Assembly (NCBI GenBank): GCA_963745205.1
Contig: CAVUWX010000011.1
Location: 124,001-188,000, forward strand
DNA length: 64,000 nucleotides
Direction: 5' to 3'
Source: Hyphomicrobium_A sp963745205
GTDB lineage: Bacteria > Pseudomonadota > Alphaproteobacteria > Rhizobiales > Hyphomicrobiaceae
The position numbers were made by a program, and so were the translations under genes. The notes beneath the pieces were generated by a model. The model made no database searches. It was not told where the DNA came from and saw only the letters and a list, made by a program, of their open reading frames with translations. Shown here one piece after another: positions 9,015 through 17,442 of the stretch (position 1 is its first letter; each line of letters opens with the position of its first letter).

Positions 9015-9542
9015 ATGACGACAAATGACAGACGGGCAGAGGACAGGCAGGCGCTCGAGCGTCTGCTCGAGGTCTACGGCGCCGATCGGACGCGGTGGCC
9101 CGCCCGCGAGCGTTTGCGCTTTGCGGGCGTCGTCGCCGAGGATGGGACGGCACGGCGTCTCCTAGCCGAGGCGAACGCTCTCGACTCCCTTTTGGATCTT
9201 GCCCCCAAGGCGAGTGCGGCCCGTGAGCACGCGCTGAAGGAACGGATCGTCGCCGCCGCATTGAGACAGGCCGAGCCGAGGTTCGCTGTAGTGGCGCGCT
9301 CGATTGAGAGCGAAGGCGCCGGCTGGCGCGCCTGGGCTCGCCGTGCGCAGGCGAGCAGCGGCTGGGCCGCGGGGGGCTTGCTTGCCGCCTCGCTTTTCGT
9401 GGGCGTGCTGTTGGGTTCGGCAGGGACGTTCGACACCGCCGTGCAACAGGTGGCCGAAGCTGCAGGCTATTCTACCGCCGATCCCTCGCATCTTGCGCAG
9501 AGCGACGAGATGGTCGCGAGCGCCGATGAGGATGTTCTATGA
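9015..9542 (+). CDS. Single-TM protein, candidate anti-sigma factor of the ECF cassette
   Basis: 175 residues with a cytoplasmic, charged N-terminal part carrying a YGADRTRWPARER motif, then ARRLLAEANALDSLLDLAP, one predicted membrane helix at about 120-142 (WAAGGLLAASLFVGVLLG) and a short C-terminal tail. I know the YGADxxRWP block from alphaproteobacterial membrane proteins, but not as a characterised domain. It sits 54 bp after the sigma-factor gene and its stop overlaps the next gene's start (ATGA), so the three should be expressed together. An anti-sigma role is inferred from gene order and topology. No zinc-binding HC2-type motif is visible. Confidence 0.65.
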   Translation: MTTNDRRAEDRQALERLLEVYGADRTRWPARERLRFAGVVAEDGTARRLLAEANALDSLLDLAPKASAAREHALKERIVAAALRQAEPRFAVVARSIESEGAGWRAWARRAQASSGWAAGGLLAASLFVGVLLGSAGTFDTAVQQVAEAAGYSTADPSHLAQSDEMVASADEDVL

Positions 9543-10039
9543 CCAACGACGCGATCGCCGGATCAGGCCGCAACCTGCGCCCGGCGCTGATGGCTTCCCT
9601 TGCCCTCAACATTCTTATCATCGGCGGAGTCGCCGCGGCATTGCTGCTGCCGCATCTGCACGGTTGGAAGGGTCATCCCAGACCCTCGGGGCTCGCCGGC
9701 TTTGCCGAGACGCTGCCGCCCGACCGCGGGGCGATGGTCCGCCAGAAAGTGCAGGCGGAGAAGGAGAACTTCGAGGCGATCTCCAAAGAGGAGCGCGAGT
9801 CGCGCTCAGCCGCACGCGCGATCCTCCTCGAGGAGCCATTCGACGCCGCGAAGTTCAAGGCGGCACTCGACCGCGTCGCGCAGGCTTACGACAAGGAGAC
9901 GCGCACGCGCATGGCGCTCGTCGTCGACACGGCGGGCCAGCTCACGCCGGAAGAGCGCAAGCAGCTCCACGCCTATTTCGAGAAGCATCGCGCGCGTAGG
10001 CACCATCGCCGCGAAGACGCGTCCAAGCCCAACGAATGA
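9539..10039 (+). CDS. Membrane-anchored periplasmic metal-sensor-like protein (CnrX/ZraP/CpxP type)
   Basis: 166 residues: a short cytoplasmic N-terminus, one membrane helix at about 17-40 (ALMASLALNILIIGGVAAALLL) split over a proline-poor hydrophobic run, then an all-helical, highly charged periplasmic part that ends in a His/Arg-rich tail (KHRARRHHRRED). The LTPEERKQLHAYFEKH segment fits the Metal_resist/CpxP helical-hairpin family, whose members include the metal sensor CnrX. It overlaps the preceding candidate anti-sigma gene by 4 bp. The expected job is to sense a periplasmic ligand (a metal or misfolded protein) and pass it to the membrane protein and sigma factor. Which ligand cannot be read from the sequence. 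Confidence 0.72.
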   Translation: MTNDAIAGSGRNLRPALMASLALNILIIGGVAAALLLPHLHGWKGHPRPSGLAGFAETLPPDRGAMVRQKVQAEKENFEAISKEERESRSAARAILLEEPFDAAKFKAALDRVAQAYDKETRTRMALVVDTAGQLTPEERKQLHAYFEKHRARRHHRREDASKPNE

Positions 10040-10064
10040 CGAGCAGCGGTGATTGCCGCGTCGC

Positions 10065-11228
10065 CTAGCTGACGAGCGCCGGAACGCCGAGCCCTGACTT
10101 TTCTCCATCGTCGTCGAGGAAGAAATCGGGTTGCGCTGCGCGGTCCAGCACCGTGACCGCACGCCAGCCCTGGCTCTGCCCCTCCACCTCGATCAAAGAC
10201 GTGCCGTGCATCTCGAGCAGGGTGCGCGCCAAGCAGAGCGCGAGGGAGCCTCCCTTGCGCGGCGCACGCGGCCGCTCCCTCGCCACGGAGACTGCGATCT
10301 CGACGAGTTCGCCGTCGGCGATGGCCGCGACGATGACGCGCTCGCCGTGAGCGGCGCGAGAAACCGCTTCCGACATCAAGTTGACCATGATCTGGCGCAG
10401 CGCGCGCGGCTCGCCCAGCACTTCGAGCTCGGATGGGACGAACGCCGTGAGGTCGAGCGCTCGCCCTTGCGCCGTGCGCGCCACGAAGGCCCAGGCATCG
10501 GCGGTCAGAAGCTCTAAATTGCAGGCACAGGCGGCGTCGCGGCGCCCGGGGCTCGCCATGAGTGCGGTCAGCGCCATGGTGTCCTCGGCGGATTTCAGAA
10601 GCTCGGCGGCGCTGTCGCGGATGTGGTGGACGTAATCCTGATAGCGGTGGTCTCCGAGCGGACCGAACAGCTCCAGCGCCATCATCTCGGAGAAGCCCAT
10701 GACGGCGTTGAGGGGCGTGCGCAGGTCGTGGCTCACACGGGCCATGAGGTCGGTCCAGGTGCGGTCCTTCTGATCAAAGGTCGCACGCAGGCGGGGGGCG
10801 GGGAGGCTTTGCGTGATGCGGCGCTGGGCCTCGCGCTCCCGATCGATCTCGATGCCCTCAATGGTGTCGACTGTGGGGGCGAGCGGATGGCCGATGGAGA
10901 CGAGCGATGGGGCGGCACGAAAGTCGGGTTTGGGCGCGAGGACGCGCAGCACCAGCTCTGGCAGTGGGATGATGGCGAAGAGCGCGAAGGATGCCGCGGC
11001 GGCGGTGAGGAGGGTGGCGGTGAGGCCGGCCGGCACGAAGGGTGTGAGGAAGCCGAGGCCGGCAAGGGGAAGGGCAACGGCGACGCAAGGATGCAGCCGT
11101 AGCGTCGGCTGCCGCAGCGCGTATTTGAGAAGGAGAAACTTGAAGAGAAGAACCGCCCTCACCCGCGTGGCCGACAGCTCCGATAGGAGCGGCTGCGCGC
11201 GCGCATAGGCCGACGTCGTCCACGCCAT
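10065..11228 (-). CDS. Membrane histidine-kinase-like protein with degenerate ATPase domain
   Basis: 387 residues. Two hydrophobic segments occupy about 45-90. A HisKA domain with His167 in RVSHDLRTPLNAVMGFSEM follows, continuing into ELFGPLGDHRYQDYV, the pattern of PleC/DivJ/PdhS-type DHp domains. The C-terminal third should be the ATPase domain but lacks its key residues. The N box reads NLMSEAVSRA (Glu287 where the metal-binding Asn normally is), and there is no DxGxG motif; only a trace of the G2 region remains (GGSLALCLARTLLEMHG). It may therefore bind a response regulator or act as a phosphatase rather than as a kinase. It converges on the metal-sensor gene with 25 bp between stops. Confidence 0.78.
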   Translation of the reverse strand: MAWTTSAYARAQPLLSELSATRVRAVLLFKFLLLKYALRQPTLRLHPCVAVALPLAGLGFLTPFVPAGLTATLLTAAAASFALFAIIPLPELVLRVLAPKPDFRAAPSLVSIGHPLAPTVDTIEGIEIDREREAQRRITQSLPAPRLRATFDQKDRTWTDLMARVSHDLRTPLNAVMGFSEMMALELFGPLGDHRYQDYVHHIRDSAAELLKSAEDTMALTALMASPGRRDAACACNLELLTADAWAFVARTAQGRALDLTAFVPSELEVLGEPRALRQIMVNLMSEAVSRAAHGERVIVAAIADGELVEIAVSVARERPRAPRKGGSLALCLARTLLEMHGTSLIEVEGQSQGWRAVTVLDRAAQPDFFLDDDGEKSGLGVPALVS

Positions 11229-11372
11229 CCGTCATCCCCCGAATTGTCTTTTTTGAATGACTCGCGGATCCCCCGCAGGACCCGCCACCCCAAATCACAC
11301 GTACTACTTCACACGATTGCGAATCGGCTGTCGAGGGCGAATAAGCCCATCAATGTAATAAATTTTCTGGAG

Positions 11373-14024
11373 TTACCCTTCGAGCATCTTGGAGACGATT
11401 TCGCGCACGTCGGAGGATAACGACTTGGTCCGGGAAAGCCGCTGCAGCGCGCGGCGTGCGAGCCCCCTGCGGCCGACTTCCAGCGTGCGCCAGCTCCGGA
11501 AGGCGCCAAGCATGCGCGCGGCGATCTGCGGGTTGATGCCGTCGAGCGCCAGCACCTGGTCGATGTGGAAGGCGTAGCCAGCGCCGTCGGGGCGGTTGAA
11601 CTGCACAGGATTGCCGGCGGCAAAGGTGCCGATCAGCGCGCGCACCTTGTTGGGCGCGGTGAGCGCGAACAACGGATGCCGCGTCAGCGCCTCGACGCGC
11701 TTCAGCGTGCCAGCGAGCGGCGATTGCGCCTGGGCGGCAAACCAGGTGTCGATGACGACGTGGTCATGCATCCAGCGGTCGCGGAAATCGTCCAGCGCTC
11801 GCTCGGCCGCAAGACCGCCCTCGGCGGCGAGCCGGAACAGGGCGTGCGCGCGGTCGGTCATGTTGGTCGCGCCGGCGTAGTGCTTCGACAACCGGGCCGC
11901 GTCCGCCTTGTCCCCGCGCGCGGATAGCAACGTGAGAGCGGCGTTGCGTAGGGCGCGCTTGCCCGCGCTCGTGGCATCGGGCGAGAACGCCCCGTCCTCT
12001 GCCATGCCCGCGTAAAGACTCTCGAGCGTCGGTCCCAGCGTGCGCCCGAGCAGTCGCGAGAGCGCGCGGTGGGCGCGGTGGATGAGCGCCGGGTCGACGT
12101 TCTTTCCGATCACGCGAGCGATGTCGGCCTGGCTCGGGAGCTTCAGCAACTCGGCGCGGTAGGCGGGTTCTAGATCGTCGCTGAGGATCGCGGCACCTAA
12201 CGCCTTGGCGTAGCGTGTGCCGCGCGCTGTGCTCTTGCCCTGAGCGAGGGTGGCGACCATGTCGACGAGCGTGCGCGTCGCGAAGCTGTTGGCCGCCTGC
12301 CAGCGATTGAAGAGATCGCTGTCGTTGGCCATCAGGAACTCGATATCGCGCTCGGAGAGGTCGATGGTCACGTTCACGGGCGCGGAGAAGTCGCGCAGGA
12401 GCGATGGGACAGGTCGCGACGGTACCTCGACGAAGCGGAAGGTCTGCTTGCGCTTCGACAACGTCACCATGCCATCGGGGAGCGTCTCCCCGCTCTCCAG
12501 CTTAAGCGCGACCTCGTTCCCGTTGGCGCTCAGGAGCCCGAGCTTGAACGGGATGTGCAGCGGCTTCTTGTGCGGCTGGCCCGGGGTCGCCGGCAGCGCC
12601 TGCTCGATATCTAGCTGGGCGGTTTTGGCCGCCTTGTCGTAGCGCAGCGCGCAGACGAGCTCCGGCGTGCCGGCCTGCGAGTACCAAAGCCGAAACTGGG
12701 TAAGGTCGATGCTGCTCACGTCCTCAAAGCAGCGCACGAAGTCTTCCACCGTGGCCGCTTCTCCGTCGTGGCGCTCGAAATAGAGATCCATGCCCTTGCG
12801 GAAGCGCTCGGCGCCGAGCAGCGTCTGCAGCATGCGCACGACCTCGGCGCCTTTCTCGTAGACGGTCGCCGTGTAGAAGTTGTTGATCTCGATGTAGCTC
12901 TCGGGGCGCACGGGGTGCGCGAGCGGGCCCGCGTCCTCCGCGAACTGGTGCGTCTTCAATTGGCGCACGTCGAGGATGCGCTGCACGGTCGCTGAGCGCT
13001 CGTCGCCGGAGAACTCCTGGTCGCGGAAGACCGTAAGCCCCTCTTTCAGACAGAGCTGGAACCAGTCGCGGCAGGTGATGCGGTCGCCGGTCCAGTTGTG
13101 GAAATACTCGTGCGCGACCACGGCCTCGATCGCCTCGAAGATGGTGTCGGTCGCCGTCTCGGGGGAGGCGAGCAGTAGGCGGTCATTGAAGACGTTTAGC
13201 CCCTTGTTCTCCATGGCGCCCATGTTGAAGTCGGACACGGCAACGATGTTGAACACGTCGAGATCGTACTCGCGGCCGAAGCGCACCTCGTCCCACCGCA
13301 TGGCGCGTTTCAGCGAGTCCATCGCCCAGGCCGCGCGCTCCTCCTTGCCGTGCTCGACGTAGATGCCGAGAGCGACCTCGCGGCCGGACATGGTGCGGAA
13401 GGAGGACGCGATCGGGGCAAGGTCGCCGCCGACGAGGGCAAACAGGTAGCAGGGCTTCGGGAACGGGTCGCGCCACACGGCGTAGTGGCGCTTGCCGCCG
13501 TCGAGCACGCCGCGCTCCAAGAGATTGCCGTTGGAGAGCAGGATCGGCGCGTCGTGCGGGTCGGCCTCGATGCGCACCGTGTAGGTTGCGAGCACGTCGG
13601 GACGGTCGAGGAAGTAGGTGATGCGCCGGAAGCCTTCGGCCTCGCACTGCGTGCAGTAGACGTTGTTAGTGCGGTAAAGCCCCTGCAGCGCCTTGTTGGC
13701 CTCCGGGTTGACGAAGGTCACGATGTCGAGCGTGAACGGCTCCGCCGGCGGCTTCAGCAGCGTGAGGCCCGTATCGGTGAGCTTGTAATCCTTCTTGCCG
13801 AGCGGCGTGCCCCCGAGCGCGATCGAGGCCAGCTCGAGGTTCTCGCCGTCGAGGCGCAGCGGACCCGGCCGGCCGCGCGCCTCCGGATTTGCGCGGACGG
13901 AGAGGCGGGAGCGTACGCGGGTGCGCGTCTTGTCGAGGTCGAAGTCGAGGGCGACCTTGTCGATAAGGTAGGCGGGGGGACGGTAGTCCTTGAGATGGAT
14001 AGCGCGCGGGGTCTCTGGCTTCAT
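11373..14024 (-). CDS. pepN: Aminopeptidase N (M1 family metallopeptidase)
   Basis: 883 residues, full length for the bacterial PepN group. It removes N-terminal amino acids from peptides in the cytoplasm. The substrate-binding MGAMENKG motif is at about 265-272. The zinc site HEYFHNWTGDR is at about 303-313, with the second-shell Glu in LCLKEG 18 residues later, so the active site is intact. N-terminal beta domain (about 1-190), catalytic domain (190-440), a beta-sandwich (440-550) and a C-terminal helical domain follow in the normal order. It starts at ATG 14024. The histidine-kinase-like gene lies downstream on the same strand, 144 bp away. Confidence 0.96.
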   Translation of the reverse strand: MKPETPRAIHLKDYRPPAYLIDKVALDFDLDKTRTRVRSRLSVRANPEARGRPGPLRLDGENLELASIALGGTPLGKKDYKLTDTGLTLLKPPAEPFTLDIVTFVNPEANKALQGLYRTNNVYCTQCEAEGFRRITYFLDRPDVLATYTVRIEADPHDAPILLSNGNLLERGVLDGGKRHYAVWRDPFPKPCYLFALVGGDLAPIASSFRTMSGREVALGIYVEHGKEERAAWAMDSLKRAMRWDEVRFGREYDLDVFNIVAVSDFNMGAMENKGLNVFNDRLLLASPETATDTIFEAIEAVVAHEYFHNWTGDRITCRDWFQLCLKEGLTVFRDQEFSGDERSATVQRILDVRQLKTHQFAEDAGPLAHPVRPESYIEINNFYTATVYEKGAEVVRMLQTLLGAERFRKGMDLYFERHDGEAATVEDFVRCFEDVSSIDLTQFRLWYSQAGTPELVCALRYDKAAKTAQLDIEQALPATPGQPHKKPLHIPFKLGLLSANGNEVALKLESGETLPDGMVTLSKRKQTFRFVEVPSRPVPSLLRDFSAPVNVTIDLSERDIEFLMANDSDLFNRWQAANSFATRTLVDMVATLAQGKSTARGTRYAKALGAAILSDDLEPAYRAELLKLPSQADIARVIGKNVDPALIHRAHRALSRLLGRTLGPTLESLYAGMAEDGAFSPDATSAGKRALRNAALTLLSARGDKADAARLSKHYAGATNMTDRAHALFRLAAEGGLAAERALDDFRDRWMHDHVVIDTWFAAQAQSPLAGTLKRVEALTRHPLFALTAPNKVRALIGTFAAGNPVQFNRPDGAGYAFHIDQVLALDGINPQIAARMLGAFRSWRTLEVGRRGLARRALQRLSRTKSLSSDVREIVSKMLEG

Positions 14025-14179
14025 GGGGAGAACCGGTTTGGCCGCGGCTTCAGGCGCCCACGAAGGACGGTGCGGTACTCAATCGCTGCCGGGACACTAT
14101 CAGGGGCTGCTTATCACGTTATGACCGTACAGCGCAAAAAGCTGGCGAAAACAGCCCCTTAACTCCCTGTGCATCTTCG

Positions 14180-14554
14180 TTAGCGGCAGGCCGCGCGCAC
14201 GCTTTCGCAAAGCGTGCTCGACGATATTGGCTTCGATAGCACCTCCTGGTTGTCGGAACGTCGCACCAATACGCGCGGGTAAGCCGTAACCACTACGAAG
14301 GGGATGGCGCAGCTCTCCAGCACCGACTGCAGCGGATCGCTGGTGCGGTCGGCGAGGGCGTAATCGAGGACGGCCACGTCGATGTGCGATTTGTGCATGC
14401 ACTTCAGCGCGTCTTGCACCGTGTGGAACGGGCCCACGATCTCGGCTCCGGCATCTGCCAGGGTCTGACAGTAATCCAAGGCGACGAGAACCTCGTCCTC
14501 GACCACCAGCACGCGGCGACCTTTCAGTCTCTCGTGGTGTTCTCCGGCCTGCAT
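14180..14554 (-). CDS. Stand-alone receiver-domain response regulator
   Basis: 124 residues making a single receiver domain. The acidic pocket is in LVVEDEVLVALD, the phosphoacceptor Asp in VAVLDYALADR and the conserved Lys in EVLSKPIS. The ATG at 14554 is chosen because AAGGA sits seven bases upstream; the frame stays open to 14866, but that part is Arg/Cys-rich, lacks domain character and overlaps the gene on the other strand. There is no output domain, so it probably relays phosphate or acts by protein contact, like the many single-domain regulators of Hyphomicrobiales. The nearby kinases at 16245 and 17443 are possible partners, but nothing here proves it. Confidence 0.82.
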   Translation of the reverse strand: MQAGEHHERLKGRRVLVVEDEVLVALDYCQTLADAGAEIVGPFHTVQDALKCMHKSHIDVAVLDYALADRTSDPLQSVLESCAIPFVVVTAYPRVLVRRSDNQEVLSKPISSSTLCESVRAACR

Positions 14555-14737
14555 CCCACAGTCCTTGACTATCGTTTGCTGAGCAACGCGGGCTGGCGCG
14601 ATGCGTTCCCGGGGAGGCATTTCCAACGAGCAAAGCAGAGCGTCTCCGCTCGAGGCCCGGCGGCAGGCGTTAATTTTTTGGCAACGTTCCCGCCTCGCGC
14701 GCGTTGAGCGTCTACAACGCCACTCATGGAGGACTAC

Positions 14738-15145
14738 ATGCTCAAGAAAATTGCTGCGGCCGGTCTCGTGACCGGCGGACTGTTGGCGGGCCTGTTGACG
14801 GCAACCTCGGCCATAGCCGCACATTCCGGCGGGATGGTTGGGGCCGGAATTGGCGCCGCGGTTCACGCTCCCGGACCGTCAGGGAACTTTGGCGCGACGG
14901 CGCATGCGCCCCGCGGCGCGATGAACCATCCGGGACCTCCGTCGGGCGCGCGTGTCTATGGCTGGCAGGGGGGACCCCGGCATTTCCATCATCGCCGCGG
15001 CTTCGGCGTCATCGTCGGCAACGGTTACTACGATGGCGACTACGACTACGGTTATGCCAGCGGCTGCGAATGGCTGCATCAGCGCGCGGTCGCGACTGGC
15101 AGCCGCTATTGGTGGCACCGTTACGAGGACTGCGTCGGGGGCTGA
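14738..15145 (+). CDS. Small secreted Gly/His/Tyr-rich protein of unknown function
   Basis: 135 residues from the ATG at 14738, which has GGAGG five bases upstream. The start leads straight into a clear signal peptide (MLKKIAAAGLVTGGLLAG, cleavage near TSAIAAHS). The mature part is rich in Gly, His and Tyr (FHHRRGFGVIVGNGYYDGD) and ends with a Trp/His/Cys segment (SRYWWHRYEDCVGG). Two cysteines near the C-terminus (CEWLHQ and DCVGG) may pair. Similar short secreted proteins are common and uncharacterised in Hyphomicrobiales. It starts divergently from the receiver gene. No function is proposed. Confidence 0.7.
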   Translation: MLKKIAAAGLVTGGLLAGLLTATSAIAAHSGGMVGAGIGAAVHAPGPSGNFGATAHAPRGAMNHPGPPSGARVYGWQGGPRHFHHRRGFGVIVGNGYYDGDYDYGYASGCEWLHQRAVATGSRYWWHRYEDCVGG

Positions 15146-15256
15146 TCGCAAGCTCCCGCAAGCAACGCTGGGCCGGTTTCGAGCCGGCCCCACGTCCGCG
15201 GGCGCCCAGGTGCGAAAAGCACGCGCGGACGAGATCGCCTCTGCCGAGATCACCTG

Positions 15257-15454
15257 TTAAGGCACTCGCGAGATCGCCTTCTCGTCGGTCGCGAACAGGT
15301 TCGTTCCGGAATTGTCGGTCGAGAGCCAAAGGGTGGCACCGATCGCAACGATGACCAGTGCGACAAGCAGCACCGCAAAATAGATGCCCGCCAACCGCTT
15401 TCGGTCCGAGCCGGCCAGCTGCATGTGCTCGCGGATGTCGTTAGCGCTTCCCAT
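15257..15454 (-). CDS. Small single-pass membrane protein
   Basis: 65 residues from ATG 15454, with AGGA eight bases upstream. A polar N-terminal 24 residues (GSANDIREHMQLAGSDRKR) is followed by one strong membrane helix (YFAVLLVALVIVAIGATLWL) and a short polar tail. There is no recognisable domain. It faces the 4-TM protein gene across a divergent gap of about 170 bp. Base composition and the ribosome-binding site make it a credible gene. Confidence 0.55.
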   Translation of the reverse strand: MGSANDIREHMQLAGSDRKRLAGIYFAVLLVALVIVAIGATLWLSTDNSGTNLFATDEKAISRVP

Positions 15455-15625
15455 GTGCGGATCCTATTTTTCTGCGCTCGTGTTCTCTGAACGCACGCCG
15501 TGCCCAAGGGTTCCGGCGAGTCTCCCTTCCCACCTTGCAGGTGTTCAATTTCACCGCTCACAGTTCTGGAACATCGGGCCGCAGAGCGGCGTTTAGGTGC
15601 GGACTTCTCACCGATGGAGCTCGCA

Positions 15626-16330
15626 ATGCGCCACGAACGGTTGCCTCTGCGTGCTGCGCGACAGCGCGCGCAAGTGCTTTCGGCGACCCAGTTCGTTTGC
15701 ATCGTGTTCCTGACGGTGGCGCTGGTGCCGGCCGGCGCGCACCTGTTCGAACTCCCAAACAAGCTGGCGATGGCCCCGCACGACTATCTTGTCGCGCAGG
15801 CGAGCTATCGCGGATGGGCGCTCTTCGGAATCGTGGTGGCCGGCGCCGTCGCCCTGTCAGGGTTGCACGCTTATCTAGTGCGCGCCAACCGTGCGGCGTT
15901 CCGCTGGTCGCTGATCGCGCTCGCGTGCCTGGCGGCAGCGCAGATTATCTTCTGGACGTTTACAAATCCCGTGAATGTCCTCACCGACAACTGGACGTCG
16001 ATGCCGGCCGATCTCGAATCCGCCCGCAGGCAGTGGGAATTCTCCCACGCCGCGGAGAGCACGTTCGACTTCGCTGCTCTGGTGGCGATGTTGCTGTCGG
16101 TCCTGGCGAGCCGGCCTTGCGCCGGCGCCGGCATCATCGCGGCGATCGGCAAGGATATCGAGGCTCGCATGGCGCGAGAGCGCGCCTTGAGCTTCGCCGA
16201 CATCGGAGTTGAAAACAGAGGCCCGCGCGTCGCTGACGTTGGCATCACGATGGCAGTGTACCGCGGCCGCTCCGCAGCGCCTCCGCGAGGGCCGTTTGCG
16301 AATGGAACTGGTTCTCGATCGCGGGCGTGA
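15626..16330 (+). CDS. Four-TM integral membrane protein of unknown function
   Basis: About 234 residues. ATG 15626 is preferred because GGAG lies six bases before it; an in-frame ATG at 15614 is the alternative. Four hydrophobic segments are visible: VLSATQFVCIVFLTVALVPA, GWALFGIVVAGAVALSGL, WSLIALACLAAAQIIFWTF and FDFAALVAMLLSVLAS. The layout is loosely like DUF1772/anthrone-oxygenase-type small membrane proteins, but I cannot name a family with confidence. The last 29 codons overlap the end of the converging receiver-kinase gene by 86 bp, and this Arg/Gly-rich tail may not be conserved. Confidence 0.6.
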   Translation: MRHERLPLRAARQRAQVLSATQFVCIVFLTVALVPAGAHLFELPNKLAMAPHDYLVAQASYRGWALFGIVVAGAVALSGLHAYLVRANRAAFRWSLIALACLAAAQIIFWTFTNPVNVLTDNWTSMPADLESARRQWEFSHAAESTFDFAALVAMLLSVLASRPCAGAGIIAAIGKDIEARMARERALSFADIGVENRGPRVADVGITMAVYRGRSAAPPRGPFANGTGSRSRA

Positions 16331-17417
16331 TCGTTTCCAGCGGGATCTTGATGCTGCAAGCAAGTCCCTCCGGGCGCAAATCGATGTTGGGCGCGGAGGT
16401 GAGGCTTTGCCCCATCGCCGAGATGAGCGAGAAGCCGAAGCCCTTGTTGATGCCATTGTTGGACACGGGCGGCCCTCCGTGCTCTCGCCACTGGAACTCG
16501 AGGAACGAGTTGGTGCCTTCGGAGGCGACCGCCCAGTTGACGCCGACCTCTCCCTTGGCATTGGACAGCGCGCCGTATTTCGCCGCATTGGTCAGAAGCT
16601 CGTGCACGATGAGCGCGAACGTCTGCACCGCAGATGCGCTCAACCGCACCTCGGGCCCTTCCGTGCGCACTCGCTCGGTGAAGCCCGCGAGCTCGGCGTC
16701 GACGATGTTCTTCAACGCAGCGCCACTCCAGCTCGCGTCGATCAGCAACTCGTGCGCGCGGCCGAGTGCGTGCAGGCGCCCAGCGAGGATCTCGCTCGCC
16801 TCCTCGGCCGAGCGGCTCGGGATCAGCGTGCGCGTCGCGATCGACTGCAGCACGGCGAGCATGTTCTTGACGCGGTGGCTCAGCTCGCGCACGAGGATCG
16901 TCAGGCGCTCCTCCGCGTTCTTGCGCTCGTGCACTTCCTGCTCGAGGCGTTGGGCCGATTGCGCGAGCTCTGCCGTGCGCTCCTCTACGCGCTGCTCGAG
17001 GAAGGCGTGCGAATTGGCGAGCTCAGCGCGCATTTGTTCCAACTCGACGAACACCTTGATCTTGGCGCGGAGGATTTCCGGCACCACCGGCGACAGAATG
17101 TAGTCGACGGCGCCGAGCGCGTAGCCTTCCGCCGTCTGCGCTTCGTCCGCGAACGCCGTCACGAAGATGATGGGTGTGTAGCGGGAGCGGCGGCGCTGAC
17201 GGATCAGCTTGGCAGTCTCGTGACCCGACATCCCCGGCATGTTCACATCGAGCAGAATGACGGCAAAGTCGCGGTCGAGCAGCTTCTGCAGTGCGTCCTC
17301 GCCGGAGGACACCGACACGATGTTTTGGTCGAGCCCATCGAGGCTCGCGCGATAGACCAGATGCTTTTCGGGCAGGTCATCGACGATCAAAATATCGACC
17401 CGCTTCGAGCTGCGCAT
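16245..17417 (-). CDS. Receiver domain fused to an HWE-family histidine kinase
   Basis: 390 residues. An N-terminal receiver domain (Asp57 in VILLDVNMPGMSGHE; Lys replaced in the ILSPVVP region) is joined through a coiled coil (about 125-170) to an HWE-type kinase. His181 is in VRELSHRVKNMLAVLQ, followed by LLIDASWSGAALKNIV and the family-defining W-x-E in LEFQWREHGGPPV; the N box is VHELLTNAAKYGAL. ATG 17417 is chosen because GGAG lies eight bases upstream; a GTG at 17426 would overlap that site. The gene starts about 25 bp after the end of the large HAMP-array kinase and is probably in its operon, so the receiver may take phosphate from that kinase. Confidence 0.85.
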   Translation of the reverse strand: MRSSKRVDILIVDDLPEKHLVYRASLDGLDQNIVSVSSGEDALQKLLDRDFAVILLDVNMPGMSGHETAKLIRQRRRSRYTPIIFVTAFADEAQTAEGYALGAVDYILSPVVPEILRAKIKVFVELEQMRAELANSHAFLEQRVEERTAELAQSAQRLEQEVHERKNAEERLTILVRELSHRVKNMLAVLQSIATRTLIPSRSAEEASEILAGRLHALGRAHELLIDASWSGAALKNIVDAELAGFTERVRTEGPEVRLSASAVQTFALIVHELLTNAAKYGALSNAKGEVGVNWAVASEGTNSFLEFQWREHGGPPVSNNGINKGFGFSLISAMGQSLTSAPNIDLRPEGLACSIKIPLETITPAIENQFHSQTALAEALRSGRGTLPS

Positions 17418-17442
17418 AAGGCTCACTCCAAAGCAGCCACGC

